A DNA stretch of 64,000 nt from JBBQVS01 sp964250765. Lineage in GTDB: Bacteria; Chloroflexota; Ktedonobacteria; Ktedonobacterales; Ktedonobacteraceae. The stretch's first letter is position 1. The number at the start of each line of letters is the position of its first letter. Positions 16,130-24,819 of this stretch are shown here, piece by piece. Both the position numbers and the translations under genes were made by a program. Below the pieces are notes generated by a model. The model saw only the letters and a program-made list of their open reading frames with translations, had not been told where the DNA came from and searched no databases. The stretch spans positions 1-64,000 of the forward strand of contig CAXUHF010000006.1 of the NCBI GenBank assembly GCA_964250765.1, read 5' to 3'.

Positions 16130-16750
16130 ATGTCACAAGTATCTGAGGACGTGACCATCACTCAGCCTATCTTGCACCACATCAACCTGAAGACGAGGCG
16201 CCTGCATGAGATGATTGAATGGTACGGTACCGTGGTCGGTATGAAGGCAAACTACTGGTTTCCAGGTGGAGCGTGGCTCACTAATGACGAGGCTAATCAT
16301 CGCCTCGCGTTACTTGTCTCACCATATTTGAGCGAGGATGCTGACAAGCTGATGCACACAGGCTTCCATCATAGTGCCTTCGAGTACGCCACGATGGGGG
16401 ACCTGCTCGAAAACTACTCGCGCCTGAAGGCTTTGGGAATCGAGCCACACGCAAGTCTCGATCATGGCCTGACATTCTCGTTCTATTATGAGGACCCCGA
16501 CGGCAACAGCGTCGAACTGCAAGCTGACAACTTCGGAAGTTGGCAGGAGTCCAGCGAGTGGATGCGCACCTCACCGCAATTTGCCGCTAACCCTATTGGG
16601 ATGCCTGTTGATCCAGAGCAGTTGGTGGAGGCTCACAAGGCTGGTGTCTCGTTCGCCGAACTGCATCAGCGAGCCTACGCTGGCGAGTTTCAGCCTTCTA
16701 GTCCTATGGATTTGCACGTACCACTCGGCGATCCGCGCTCTCCGTTGTAG
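16130..16750 (+). CDS. VOC-family protein, extradiol dioxygenase-like
   Basis: About 206 residues forming one vicinal-oxygen-chelate module. A 2-His-1-Glu iron-type triad is visible: LHHINLKT near residue 14, FHHSAFEYATMGDL near residue 80, and the glutamate of DPDGNSVELQAD near residue 125. This pattern is shared with biphenyl-2,3-diol dioxygenases and related ring-cleavage enzymes. The start at 16130 has AAAGGAG 7 bases upstream; the longer frame from TTG at 16085 is unlikely. The leader (16070-16115) can fold into GGTGAG/CTCACC with an inner CATCTC/GAGATG stem. It could cleave the hydroxylated ring made by the upstream monooxygenase, but a glyoxalase-type or isomerase role is also possible. 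Confidence 0.75.
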   Translation: MSQVSEDVTITQPILHHINLKTRRLHEMIEWYGTVVGMKANYWFPGGAWLTNDEANHRLALLVSPYLSEDADKLMHTGFHHSAFEYATMGDLLENYSRLKALGIEPHASLDHGLTFSFYYEDPDGNSVELQADNFGSWQESSEWMRTSPQFAANPIGMPVDPEQLVEAHKAGVSFAELHQRAYAGEFQPSSPMDLHVPLGDPRSPL

Positions 16751-16810
16751 TCGTGGTAACGTGTACTGGACTACGCACAGTAGGAAAGCCTTAAAAAGGG
16801 ATAGACATGC

Positions 16811-17308
16811 ATGGATCAAGAACAACGTATCGCTTTTGTTCATTCTCATCGAACAGCCATTTTCGGCTTCAACCGCAAGAACGATGGCCCCGCAATGTCG
16901 GTCGTGTATTATGTGATGGATGGAAACGACATCCTCATCTCCACGATGGAAGGTCGCGGCAAGGCCAAAGCGGTACGACGTAACCCAAAGGTGTCTCTCT
17001 GTGTCCTGGATGAGCACTGGCCTCTCACCTATCTTCAGGTATATGGCGACGCGACGATTGAGGCGACGGTCGATACTGATCTCGAAACAGTCGTGACCCT
17101 ACTGACGCGGATTCTCGATATGATGGCTGGAAAGCCGATGCCGGAGTCGGTACGTGAGCAAACGCGACAAATGGCTCTTAACGAGCGACGTGTCCAACTG
17201 CGTGTGCGACCCTATGCAACCTTTGAGTCTCCTCCACGTCATGTCTATTCAGCAGAGGATGTGGCAGACCTGACACACGATCTTGGGCAGCATTTGCCCT
17301 GGAAGTGA
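16811..17308 (+). CDS. Pyridoxamine 5'-phosphate oxidase-like (PPOX) protein
   Basis: 165 residues with the split-barrel flavin/F420-binding fold. It shows the early strand RTAIFGFNRKNDGPAMSVVY then the GNDILISTMEGRGKAKAVRR segment, where the Ser/Thr and basic residues contact the cofactor phosphate, followed by NPKVSLCVLDEHWP. This is the pattern of PPOX-class F420- or FMN-dependent reductases rather than true PdxH. Substrate unknown. It is 60 bases downstream of the VOC gene on the same strand and probably part of the catabolic operon, perhaps reducing a C=C bond in an intermediate. Confidence 0.8.
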   Translation: MDQEQRIAFVHSHRTAIFGFNRKNDGPAMSVVYYVMDGNDILISTMEGRGKAKAVRRNPKVSLCVLDEHWPLTYLQVYGDATIEATVDTDLETVVTLLTRILDMMAGKPMPESVREQTRQMALNERRVQLRVRPYATFESPPRHVYSAEDVADLTHDLGQHLPWK

Positions 17309-17388
17309 ACACGAGGCATGTATATGTTGTTTCAATCCATGTGGCCTCAAAGCTACATGGAGTTCTTTACAATCTAATTGGAGGCACT

Positions 17389-17733
17389 ATGCGCATGTTT
17401 GTTTTGATCTCTCGTTTCCAAAGGCCGATTGACGAGGTCAACCGCTCCCTTGCATCACACAGCGCGTGGGTGCAACAGCAGTATGAGTCTGGGCGATTTC
17501 TCGTCTCAGGGCGGCGTGAACCCGCAATTGGGGGGATCGCTGTGGCACGAGCATCGAGTGAAGAGGAACTTCGTGAGGTCTTGACCACGGACCCCTATCA
17601 ACAAAAGGGTCTAGCTGAGTACGAGATATTTTCCTTCGAAGCCACCGAGTTTCCTAAACGGAGTAGCGCATTTGACACCTTTGCTTCCAAGCCGTTGCAT
17701 GAACTGCCACCCGTACAGGAGACAGGAGTATAG
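17389..17733 (+). CDS. YciI-like protein
   Basis: About 114 residues with the YCII-related ferredoxin-like fold. It shows MFVLISRFQRPIDEVNRSLA then SHSAWVQQQYESGRFLVSG, where the His of the family's conserved H/D pair is present, and DPYQQKGLAEYEIFSFEATE near the end. YciI relatives act as small hydrolases or dehalogenases or as accessory domains; PHA-type decarboxylation has also been proposed for the fold. The ATG at 17389 follows GGAGG by 4 bases, and a second ATG at 17395 is equally good. Last gene of the + strand run, facing the convergent SDR. Confidence 0.8.
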   Translation: MRMFVLISRFQRPIDEVNRSLASHSAWVQQQYESGRFLVSGRREPAIGGIAVARASSEEELREVLTTDPYQQKGLAEYEIFSFEATEFPKRSSAFDTFASKPLHELPPVQETGV

Positions 17734-17761
17734 AGCACTTGGCACAAGGGCTAATCTTCCA

Positions 17762-18511
17762 TTACAATCGGACCAGGCCCCCATCCACAACCAGTGTTTG
17801 CCCAGTGATAAAGGCAGCGTCGTCGGAGGTCAGGAAAGACACTGCATTAGCAAGGTCCTCAGGAGTTTCAATTCGCTTAATTGCCTGACGCTTCGCCGTA
17901 GCCTCGAACAATGATGATTCCTTCCACACCTTCCGATTTGTCGGGGTGGGAGTCATACCAGGAGCCATCGCATTGACAATGATGCCAAAATCGCCAAGCT
18001 CGGTTGCCAGCGCACGTGTGAAGCCGATCACTCCTGCCTTGCTAGTAACGTAGTGGGTCAAGCCATCGACCACCATGCCAACTGTATTCGACGTAATGTT
18101 GACGATGCGACCATAGTGCCGTTGCTTCATGCCAGGCACAAAGGCTTTGCACGTGAGGAACATTCCATCTAGGTTAATGGAAAGTACTCTGCGCCATTCC
18201 TTGAAATCCATATCATCAAAGGCTATATTCGGGTAAATTCCAGCATTGTTGATGAGGATATCGCACCGTCCGAAGCGTTCCTGCACGGCCTGAGCAAGCA
18301 GGCTCACCGACTGTTCTGATGAGACATCACAGATGAAACTGGCTGCTTCTCGTCCTGTTGCTTTCACTAAGGCTTCAGTCTCGCTCCCCGATGAGATATC
18401 AGCGATGGCAATATTCGCTCCATCTTCGGCTAATCGTTTTGCATACGCCTGTCCAATACCTGTTGCTGCACCAGTGACGACAGCAACTTTGCCCTCGTGT
18501 CTGTTACTCAT
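17762..18511 (-). CDS. Short-chain dehydrogenase/reductase (SDR)
   Basis: About 249 residues of the classical SDR family. Cofactor motif TGAATGIG (about residues 13-20), acidic residue after the second strand (IADIS) favouring NAD, NNAG in INNAGIYPN, catalytic Ser in NITSNT and YVTSK as Y-x-x-x-K. The C-terminus DDAAFITGQTLVVDGG is standard. It would oxidise or reduce a secondary alcohol or cis-diol. The start at 18511 has AAGGA 8 bases upstream; the longer start at 18562 is not supported. It is divergent from the GntR gene across TGTATACA operators that overlap its promoter. Confidence 0.9.
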   Translation of the reverse strand: MSNRHEGKVAVVTGAATGIGQAYAKRLAEDGANIAIADISSGSETEALVKATGREAASFICDVSSEQSVSLLAQAVQERFGRCDILINNAGIYPNIAFDDMDFKEWRRVLSINLDGMFLTCKAFVPGMKQRHYGRIVNITSNTVGMVVDGLTHYVTSKAGVIGFTRALATELGDFGIIVNAMAPGMTPTPTNRKVWKESSLFEATAKRQAIKRIETPEDLANAVSFLTSDDAAFITGQTLVVDGGLVRL

Positions 18512-18578
18512 GACACTTATCCTTCTGCTCGTCTCATTGAACGTGCTCTTAAATATACTCACGAAAACAAATTATTAG

Positions 18579-18621
18579 TGTATACAGTTATAAGTGTATA
18601 CAACTTTTCAAAAGTTGTCAA
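18579..18621 (-). promoter_or_regulatory. SDR promoter with two TGTATACA operators
   Basis: On the - strand TTGACA (18621-18616) is followed 17 bases later by TACACT (18598-18593), a good sigma-70 promoter for the SDR gene. The 8-bp palindrome TGTATACA occurs at 18595-18602, overlapping the -10, and again 16 bp away at 18579-18586. The spacer itself is a palindrome, ACAACTTTT-C-AAAAGTTGT (18600-18618). Repression by the divergent GntR protein is the simplest reading. Confidence 0.75.
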
Positions 18622-18731
18622 TTCTCTTCCTCTATTTTTTTATATTTTTGCTCTATGGTCAATTTTGAGCGTCTGTGTTAATATTAAAAGCAGGATATGT
18701 TCTATAGAGCGTAATAAAAGGAAATTTCATA

Positions 18732-19523
18732 GTGGTAATAAGTAATCTGAAAACTCTTGATCTCTCGGATAGACGGAAATCAAGCCTTACAGTGCATACA
18801 CATTTACGTGAACTTATTCTGAATGGTACTCTCCCTCCTGGCACAACTCTTTCACAACTTGAACTCGCACGGACACTTGGTGTAAGTCGAACTCCTGTAC
18901 GCGAGGCTTTTCGTATGCTACAAGAGGAAGGGCTGATCGAAGCGGAACTGAATTTGCGTGCACACGTGAGTGAGTTTAATGCGAATGACCTCGATGGCGT
19001 GTACGCAAGTCGTATCATGATCGAAGCACTCGGCATTGCCATAACAGCTGCACGTTTCTCTGATGATGATCGCGCTATTGCCGAGTCCGCGTTGCAGCGT
19101 ATGAGTATCGCCATTGATGAAGGGAACTTTCAGGTTTGGCAACAAGCACACAAGACATTTCATGAAACACTGAGTGGTCATGGTGGCAATGAAATCTTGC
19201 ACCTCGTTCAGACACAAGCAGCACGAGGCGGGCGCTATCTTCGCTTTTATCAGTTACTCCATAGCAATACATGGTGGCGAGAAGGTGCAGAGCCTGAACA
19301 TAGAGCAATGTTTCAAGCATGCGTTCAACATAGAGCCGATGAGGCAGTCAAGTTACTCGCATGTCACCTTGCACGTACGGCACTCTCTATACTGACAGAA
19401 ATTGCACCAGAGCATGAAGCGACAGCTGTGAAAACGGCAGTGCAACTTGTCACTGGTCTAGGTGCATCTCAACAATCATTGGAGATTTTATCCTTGTTGC
19501 TCAACGGCGTCGCACGAACATGA
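18732..19523 (+). CDS. GntR-family (FCD) transcriptional regulator
   Basis: 263 residues. The winged HTH lies at about residues 25-85 (LPPGTTLSQLELARTLGVSR then TPVREAFRMLQEEGLI). The FCD sensor domain has the metal-binding histidines in AHKTFHETL, EPEHRAMFQAC and LACHLART. Ligand unknown, probably an organic acid. The start is GTG with AAGGAA 8 bases upstream. It is divergent from the SDR gene and lies before the dehydrogenase at 19936; both of those carry TGTATACA sites at their promoters, so it probably controls this group. It differs from the GntR at 9604 in sequence and in the palindrome near it. Confidence 0.9.
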   Translation: MVISNLKTLDLSDRRKSSLTVHTHLRELILNGTLPPGTTLSQLELARTLGVSRTPVREAFRMLQEEGLIEAELNLRAHVSEFNANDLDGVYASRIMIEALGIAITAARFSDDDRAIAESALQRMSIAIDEGNFQVWQQAHKTFHETLSGHGGNEILHLVQTQAARGGRYLRFYQLLHSNTWWREGAEPEHRAMFQACVQHRADEAVKLLACHLARTALSILTEIAPEHEATAVKTAVQLVTGLGASQQSLEILSLLLNGVART

Positions 19524-19935
19524 GCTACCCTAAATAGTACTAAAATTGTAGTAGTGGGATAGCTCATGCGTATTTCTGTTACTTTTCTTCCATCCAAGCA
19601 CACTTGCCCACCGTCTACAGAAAGTGTCTGTCCCGTCATAAACATAGCATCGTCCGAAGGCAATATGTGTATACACTATAAAAGAGATTGTCAATCCCCC
19701 TTTACTCTTTGAGATTGATTATCTTGTCGTTTCGCCTTATCTATTTTGAGTGTACTTTACGTTAAAAAGCCTAACCTACTCATTTCTGTTAATTCATGCA
19801 TTCTTTGGCGTTTTACATGAACTTTTTGCTCATGTTGAGTCAACATTGACAAACATAGCGTTGAGCATGTACATTATACAGTGTATACACTATTTTACTT
19901 ATATATCATACCTCTTCCGATAGGAGAACAACAAC
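19524..19935. promoter_or_regulatory. Regulatory region before the 3-hydroxyisobutyrate-dehydrogenase-like gene
   Basis: Besides the SDR remnant, this stretch holds GTGTATACAC at 19667-19676 and again at 19881-19890. The second copy overlaps a possible -10 TATACA (19884-19889) that is 17 bases from TTGAGC (19861-19866). An alternative promoter is TTGACA (19846-19851) with TACATT 18 bases on. A 15-bp palindrome ATGTTGAGTCAACAT (19832-19846) abuts that -35. The arrangement fits control of the gene at 19936 by the GntR protein at 18732. Confidence 0.65.
19586..19663 (-). pseudogene. SDR C-terminal remnant
   Basis: On the - strand LPSDDAMFMTGQTLSVDGG reads as the last 25 residues of an SDR, matching the end of the SDR at 17762 (LTSDDAAFITGQTLVVDGG). 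The resemblance stops at the TTG codon at 19663; the codons upstream are not SDR-like and lead straight into a GTGTATACAC operator (19667-19676). No Rossmann part, NNAG or YxxxK is present. It is a deletion remnant of an SDR once under the same type of operator. Confidence 0.75.
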
Positions 19936-20832
19936 ATGAGTAAAAACGTTGGCCTTGTTGGACTTGGAAAGATGGGACTGCCTGTTGCACTCAGCTTACT
20001 CGAACATGGCTTTACTGTCTATGGGTACCGTCGCCATATGATCGACGATTTTATTACAATGGGCGGCACTCCCGTCTCCTCCAGCAAAGAAGTAGCGCAA
20101 CACTCCGATATCGTCCTGACATGCCTGCCTTCTGACGAAGCACTCCTTGAAGCGGTGAGCGGAGAAAACGGCCTGATTCACGGCGCACATCCGGGTCTGA
20201 TCGTGGTTGAAATCAGTATGCTTTCCATTGAGGCAAAAGAGCAAGCGTTGACTCAGCTTCAGCGTGTAGGTGTCGAAATGCTGGATTGTCCAATTAGTGG
20301 TACACCTCAAATGGTTCTTCCCAGGAAGACCGTCTTTTTGGGGAGTGGAGATGAAGAAGTGTTTCATCGTTGCCTACCCGTGTTCCAAGCCATCACCGAC
20401 AATAATTTCTACCTTGGTGGATTTGGAGTTGGTTCAAAGATGAAATGCGTCGCTAACTTATTAGTTGCCGTTCATACACTTGCTACGGCAGAGGCCATGG
20501 TCCTGAGTGCGAAGGCAGGTCTCGACCCTGAGATGGTGATGAAAGTGATTAATCCCAGTATTGCAGGCTCTGCGATGTTTGCCGCACGTGCGCCTCTCAT
20601 GGCAGCGAGACGCTATGAGCCACCACTGGGGACGATTCATTCGGTGCAAGAATTTATACCACAGATCAACGCACTTGTCAGAAATGTTGGCTCTTCAACG
20701 CCTTTGCTCAACTTAGCAGAACACTACTATAATCGGGCAGCAGCAGAGGGACGAGGAGAGCAGGATTTAGCGTCTCTGTTCTCGGTATTGGAGGAAGAGG
20801 GAGAGAGCAAAATAGGAAAGAAGCCTTTATAA
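19936..20832 (+). CDS. NAD(P)-dependent oxidoreductase, 3-hydroxyisobutyrate dehydrogenase family
   Basis: 298 residues. The N-terminal Rossmann motif is GLVGLGKMGLPVAL, with the substrate-binding signature DCPISGTP and the catalytic lysine in GVGSKMKCVANLL. This beta-hydroxyacid dehydrogenase family includes 3-hydroxyisobutyrate, tartronate-semialdehyde and 6-phosphogluconate dehydrogenases. It would oxidise a beta-hydroxy acid or reduce a semialdehyde. TAGGAG lies 9 bases before the ATG. The promoter carries a TGTATACA operator. It is 55 bases before the CocE-like gene and probably in the same transcript. Confidence 0.88.
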   Translation: MSKNVGLVGLGKMGLPVALSLLEHGFTVYGYRRHMIDDFITMGGTPVSSSKEVAQHSDIVLTCLPSDEALLEAVSGENGLIHGAHPGLIVVEISMLSIEAKEQALTQLQRVGVEMLDCPISGTPQMVLPRKTVFLGSGDEEVFHRCLPVFQAITDNNFYLGGFGVGSKMKCVANLLVAVHTLATAEAMVLSAKAGLDPEMVMKVINPSIAGSAMFAARAPLMAARRYEPPLGTIHSVQEFIPQINALVRNVGSSTPLLNLAEHYYNRAAAEGRGEQDLASLFSVLEEEGESKIGKKPL

Positions 20833-20887
20833 CACAATTAGGGACCATCATTAATGAGAAGTTAAGGAAACAATGGAGGAGAAACAT

Positions 20888-22513
20888 ATGCTACCTCGTG
20901 AAGATCACGAAAAGCTACAATTGCCCCCTATTCCAGGAATCATTTTTGAGCAGGACGTACCGGTACAGATGCATGATGGGATGCACCTCATGCTTAACGT
21001 ATTTCGCCCTGAGCATGCAGAACGCTCTCCCGTCGTTCTATCGATGGCACCGTATGGGAAAGACCAATTGCCCGAACGCTATGAATACTTTAGCCAGAGA
21101 GGAACAGATGTTGGAAACATATCTACCTCTGAGTATGCTGCGTTCGAGGCTCCTGATCCCGCATTCTGGGTGCCGAAAGGATACGCCGTCATTCATGGAA
21201 ATGTGCGCGGAATGTGGAACTCGGAAGGGACTGGACAATGGCTTTCCCCACAGGATGCTCAGGATTACTATGAAATCATTGAATGGGCTGCTGAGCAGCC
21301 GTGGAGTGATGGAAATGTTGGTCTATGCGGCGTTTCCTATCTCGCCATGTCACAGTGGGCTGTAGCTGCACTCAATCCTCCTCATCTCAAAGCCATCATA
21401 CCCTGGGAAGGCGCGAGCGATATGTATCGAGAGTTCATGTTTCAAGGCGGTATCCGAGATACAAAGTTCTTCCCTGGTTTCTATGAAGGGCGCGTCAGAG
21501 CACATCAGAACCCGCTCTATACCCCTGGACCTAATCTGGTTGCAATGACGAAGCAACATCCACTAAATGATGACTTTTGGGCGACAATGCGACCCAACCT
21601 CAGTGCCATTACTGTACCTGCTCTCATCTGTGTCAGTTGGTCGGATCAGGGAATGCATACGCGCGGCTCGATGGAAGGGTTCAAACAGATATCCTCCAAG
21701 CAGAAGTGGCTCTACACGCATGGGCGCAAAAAGTGGGAGGTATTCTACAGCGAGGATGCAAAAGCTGCACAGGCACAATTCTTCGACTTCTTCTTAAAGG
21801 GAATAGAGAACGGCATGCTAGAGACTCCACACGTCCGCTTGGAGGTCAGGCAAACCTATGATCAGTACGCGGTACGCTATGAGCAGACGTGGCCTGTATC
21901 AAAGATACGCTACGACACGTGGTATCTGAATGCACAGCAAAAAGCCCTTGTGAAGCAACTAGGAGAGCAAGAAGGGGTCGTCACCTATTCCTCGGAGAAA
22001 GTGGAAACATCTGAAGCTGGAAATGCAAGCTTTGAACTGCGCTTCTCACAGGATACTGAATTGACAGGAAATATGAAACTGAAACTGTGGGTGTCACCAG
22101 TGGACGGCGATGACATGGATGTATTTATCGGAGTTCGGAAGTTTGATGCGGCAGGTCATGAGGTCCATTTTTCAGGGTATCAGGGCGAACACGATGATAT
22201 CGTAGCAAAAGGCTGGCTCCGTGTTTCTGAGCGTGAACTGGATGAGGAAAAATCGACGCCGATACAACCCTGGATGACCCATCGCCATCTCCAGAAGGTG
22301 CAACCTGGGGAGACTGTACCAGTCGAGATCGAAATTCTGCCATCAAGTACGTTCTTCGAGGCTGGCTCGACCTTGCGACTGATCGTACAAGGACAAGAAC
22401 TGCTGAATTACCATGGATTTGGACACGATGATTTAGTCAACTATGGTCGTCATCGCATCTATACAGGCGGTCGATATGACTCACACCTGCTGTTTTCTGT
22501 TGTTGAGGGATAA
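20888..22513 (+). CDS. CocE/NonD-family hydrolase (X-Pro dipeptidyl-peptidase S15-like)
   Basis: About 541 residues with an alpha/beta-hydrolase domain and a C-terminal jelly-roll (from about residue 340). The nucleophile motif is GLCGVSYLAMSQW (Ser near residue 150), preceded by the family pattern VIHGNVRGMWNSEG. The catalytic histidine is probably in YTHGRKKWEVFYSED. Members hydrolyse esters such as cocaine, cephalosporin esters or glutaryl amides. ATG at 20888 has GGAGG 8 bases upstream, whereas the ATG at 20873 overlaps that site. Substrate unknown; in this context it may release an aromatic acid or alcohol for the pathway. Confidence 0.88.
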   Translation: MLPREDHEKLQLPPIPGIIFEQDVPVQMHDGMHLMLNVFRPEHAERSPVVLSMAPYGKDQLPERYEYFSQRGTDVGNISTSEYAAFEAPDPAFWVPKGYAVIHGNVRGMWNSEGTGQWLSPQDAQDYYEIIEWAAEQPWSDGNVGLCGVSYLAMSQWAVAALNPPHLKAIIPWEGASDMYREFMFQGGIRDTKFFPGFYEGRVRAHQNPLYTPGPNLVAMTKQHPLNDDFWATMRPNLSAITVPALICVSWSDQGMHTRGSMEGFKQISSKQKWLYTHGRKKWEVFYSEDAKAAQAQFFDFFLKGIENGMLETPHVRLEVRQTYDQYAVRYEQTWPVSKIRYDTWYLNAQQKALVKQLGEQEGVVTYSSEKVETSEAGNASFELRFSQDTELTGNMKLKLWVSPVDGDDMDVFIGVRKFDAAGHEVHFSGYQGEHDDIVAKGWLRVSERELDEEKSTPIQPWMTHRHLQKVQPGETVPVEIEILPSSTFFEAGSTLRLIVQGQELLNYHGFGHDDLVNYGRHRIYTGGRYDSHLLFSVVEG

Positions 22514-22522
22514 CATGGAAAA

Positions 22523-22556
22523 GTATGCTGGACGTTGTACTAACAGCCCGGCATAC
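22523..22556. terminator. Possible hairpin terminator
   Basis: GTATGCTGG (22523-22531) can pair with CCGGCATAC (22548-22556), with one G-T pair, between convergent genes. There is no clear U-tract. A bidirectional terminator is likely from position but weakly supported by sequence. Confidence 0.4.
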
Positions 22557-22603
22557 CCTCACTCTGCTATGTAAAATCAGTCATGTATTCATGCAGAGGT
22601 TGT

Positions 22604-23329
22604 TTACTCTGTACTCGTGGTCAGATGACGCCAAAACCCTGTTGCACCTTGACCGTGATTTGAGATACTACCACCCTCTGGCTTAGGAGCTTTCAGTGTG
22701 CATACCAGAAGGCCGAGCGTGACGCTCTTCATATCTACTGGCACATCACGAGTTATGAAGAAGCGATGCCCATCAACTAACCACTCACAGCTATGTTGTG
22801 AAGGGTTTAATGCCACCTCGTAGCGGTGAAATTCTCCTGGACTATTAGTTGCAACAAACGGTGACTGAACGACGTGCGTGAAACTTTCACCTTCGGGTGT
22901 CACGCCTGGAATAGGCAGGCGTTCGTAAATAATACCCGCTCGTGTTCCACTCAAAATCCAGTCGAGGACCATGCCTTGTGAGAAATCTGCGACAACTAAC
23001 CCGATAAATCCATCTAAGAGGTCGTCACTGTTCCCGTTATATGACTCGCAAGCCATCTCGCACGACACACGGGTCGTTCCTTGCTCGGCAACCTCAATTG
23101 GTTGTGGTGATACTATCAAGTGCTTGGGGTCGTCGAGCATATGAATCGAATCGTGTTTGAGACGAAATGGATTCACCGTGATTTCCATTGTCCCGTTCTC
23201 GGCCTTCACCTTTGCCTCGACATCCTCATAGCTCCACATATTTCCGTCGCCCATTGGTAGTTGTAATGGTCGCCACTTCGATGTGTCTAGCTGACCAGAT
23301 GTAAAGGTGTCATACACAGTTGCGTTCAT
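22604..23329 (-). CDS. DUF6081-family protein
   Basis: About 241 residues. I recognise the DUF6081 pattern: LDTSKWRPLQLPMGDGNMWS then YEDVEAKV near the start, VNPFRLKHDSIHMLDDPKHL, DGFIGLVVADFSQG, and SPGEFHRYEVAL with WLVDGHRFF near the end. The fold is probably a concanavalin-like beta-sandwich. The function is unknown. ATG at 23329 is preferred because GGAAAG lies 6-8 bases upstream. The gene starts about 75 bases after the stop of an SDR on the same strand, so the two are likely co-transcribed. No signal peptide, so it is cytosolic. Confidence 0.75.
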   Translation of the reverse strand: MNATVYDTFTSGQLDTSKWRPLQLPMGDGNMWSYEDVEAKVKAENGTMEITVNPFRLKHDSIHMLDDPKHLIVSPQPIEVAEQGTTRVSCEMACESYNGNSDDLLDGFIGLVVADFSQGMVLDWILSGTRAGIIYERLPIPGVTPEGESFTHVVQSPFVATNSPGEFHRYEVALNPSQHSCEWLVDGHRFFITRDVPVDMKSVTLGLLVCTLKAPKPEGGSISNHGQGATGFWRHLTTSTE

Positions 23330-23403
23330 TCTGATCTTTCCTTCCATAGTACTTGTTTATTCCGCCCCTTCGATGGTGGAGTGGATAACATGCGCTTCCT
23401 TTG

Positions 23404-24222
23404 CTACCCTGCCATATCTCCAGCATCAGCAAACAAGGTGCTTCCGGTCATGAACATAGAGAGGTCGCTCGCACCAAATAACACGACGCGAGCAATGTCA
23501 TCTGGTACTCCTGCGCGACCAAGTGGTAGTTTCGCGGCATATTCGTTGAGCACTTCGCCAAGTCCAATACCCTCTAACCACACTCGCTTCTCTTCCACTC
23601 CTGGAGTAAAGATGAGGGTTGGTGCTACAGCCAGCACACGGATATTGTGTGGTCCTAATTCGGCCGCCAAACTTTTCGTAATCCCGATAACACCATGCTT
23701 TGAAGCTACATAGTGTCCAGCGTTTCCACCCCCAGTCTTGAAGCCAGCCGTTGATGCAAGGTTAATAATCACACCACCTTGACCCGCCGCGACCATCTTT
23801 AGAGCAGCTTCACGCGCACCAATGAATGTCCCGCGTAAATTCAGATTGAGTAACGCATCCCATTCGTCATCAGTAATATCAAGTACAGCAGAACTTGGAT
23901 AGGCCCCTGCATTGTTGACCCATATATCAAGTTTTCCGAACTCATTGACTGCTCGTTCGGCTAACGCTTTAATTGATGATCCATCTCTCGTGTTGAGAGA
24001 TACTCCAATAACTTTGGCATTGTGTCGCTTGCCAATACTTTGAGCGGCCTCATTCGCCGAATCTGCATTAATATCACCAATCAGAACACTCGCACCAGCT
24101 TCAGCCAGCCGATTACTGATCGCGTAGCCAAGGCCACGACCACCTCCTGTGACTACCGCTACTCTGCCTTCCAGTGACATGAGACTGCTAAGAGAACGTT
24201 CGCTTACGTCAGGTATCGCCAT
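23404..24222 (-). CDS. Short-chain dehydrogenase/reductase (SDR)
   Basis: 272 residues with all classical SDR motifs: TGGGRGLG (about residues 26-33), acidic IGDIN after the second strand, WVNNAGAYPSS, catalytic Ser in NLASTAG and YVASK. An N-terminal extension of about 15 residues precedes the first strand. It is a different lineage from the SDR at 17762. It would act on a hydroxylated or dihydrodiol intermediate. It lies between the SRPBCC gene (24286) and the DUF6081 gene, all on the - strand with short gaps, suggesting a three-gene operon. Confidence 0.88.
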   Translation of the reverse strand: MAIPDVSERSLSSLMSLEGRVAVVTGGGRGLGYAISNRLAEAGASVLIGDINADSANEAAQSIGKRHNAKVIGVSLNTRDGSSIKALAERAVNEFGKLDIWVNNAGAYPSSAVLDITDDEWDALLNLNLRGTFIGAREAALKMVAAGQGGVIINLASTAGFKTGGGNAGHYVASKHGVIGITKSLAAELGPHNIRVLAVAPTLIFTPGVEEKRVWLEGIGLGEVLNEYAAKLPLGRAGVPDDIARVVLFGASDLSMFMTGSTLFADAGDMAG

Positions 24223-24285
24223 TGAATTGCTCCTTACATACTTGAATCTCTACATACTCTGTTGTTTATGCGATGGAGAAACTTT

Positions 24286-24774
24286 TTATACTGCTGACTG
24301 CGATTCCAGAGTTCCTTCTTTCACCCATCTACGGATGGCATTTAAGGTCGATTGAACAGCCCCAAGATAGTCATTCTCCGTCTGTTTCGCGTAGTCCTGT
24401 TCCTCTGGCGAATTGGGAGGGATACCTTCTTTCTCAAGTGAGAACGTGAAGCGGAGGAAGAGATCGCCCTTCTCATCCTCTTCAATCTCGTTCAGAATGG
24501 TACCAAGCGTGTTGCCAGAGAGTCGCTCAAACTGTACCTTTTGTTCGGGGAAGAATGTCACTCGCTCTTGAGCAGGGTCTCCTCGAACAATGATGTCACG
24601 TATCAAATAGTTATCGCCACGTTCTAAGGTTTCGCACTTGGTCATGACAGGAACGAATGGTAATGCATTCTCTGCTTTGAGGACTAAGCCTCGCCATACC
24701 TGATGGCGATTGAGTACTGGTAGATCAGTGTTGTTCCTGTCGTTCACAGGAATGGAGCGGGTCATGGTAAACAT
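24286..24774 (-). CDS. SRPBCC / AtaL-like (DUF1857) protein
   Basis: About 162 residues. Segments RSIPVNDRNN, LNRHQVWRGLVLKAENALPF then VPVMTKCETLERG, and IVRGDPAQERVTFFPEQKV match the AtaL-like/DUF1857 group of START-fold (SRPBCC) proteins, which have a deep hydrophobic ligand pocket. Some relatives occur in biosynthetic clusters as cyclases or ligand carriers; here the role is unknown. GGAGG lies 4 bases before the ATG at 24774. It heads the group with the SDR at 23404 and DUF6081. It may bind or process a hydrophobic aromatic intermediate. Confidence 0.75.
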   Translation of the reverse strand: MFTMTRSIPVNDRNNTDLPVLNRHQVWRGLVLKAENALPFVPVMTKCETLERGDNYLIRDIIVRGDPAQERVTFFPEQKVQFERLSGNTLGTILNEIEEDEKGDLFLRFTFSLEKEGIPPNSPEEQDYAKQTENDYLGAVQSTLNAIRRWVKEGTLESQSAV

Positions 24775-24819
24775 ACTGCCTCCTTCTTTGTTAGGCAATG
24801 TACTGCTGTATTCCACATA

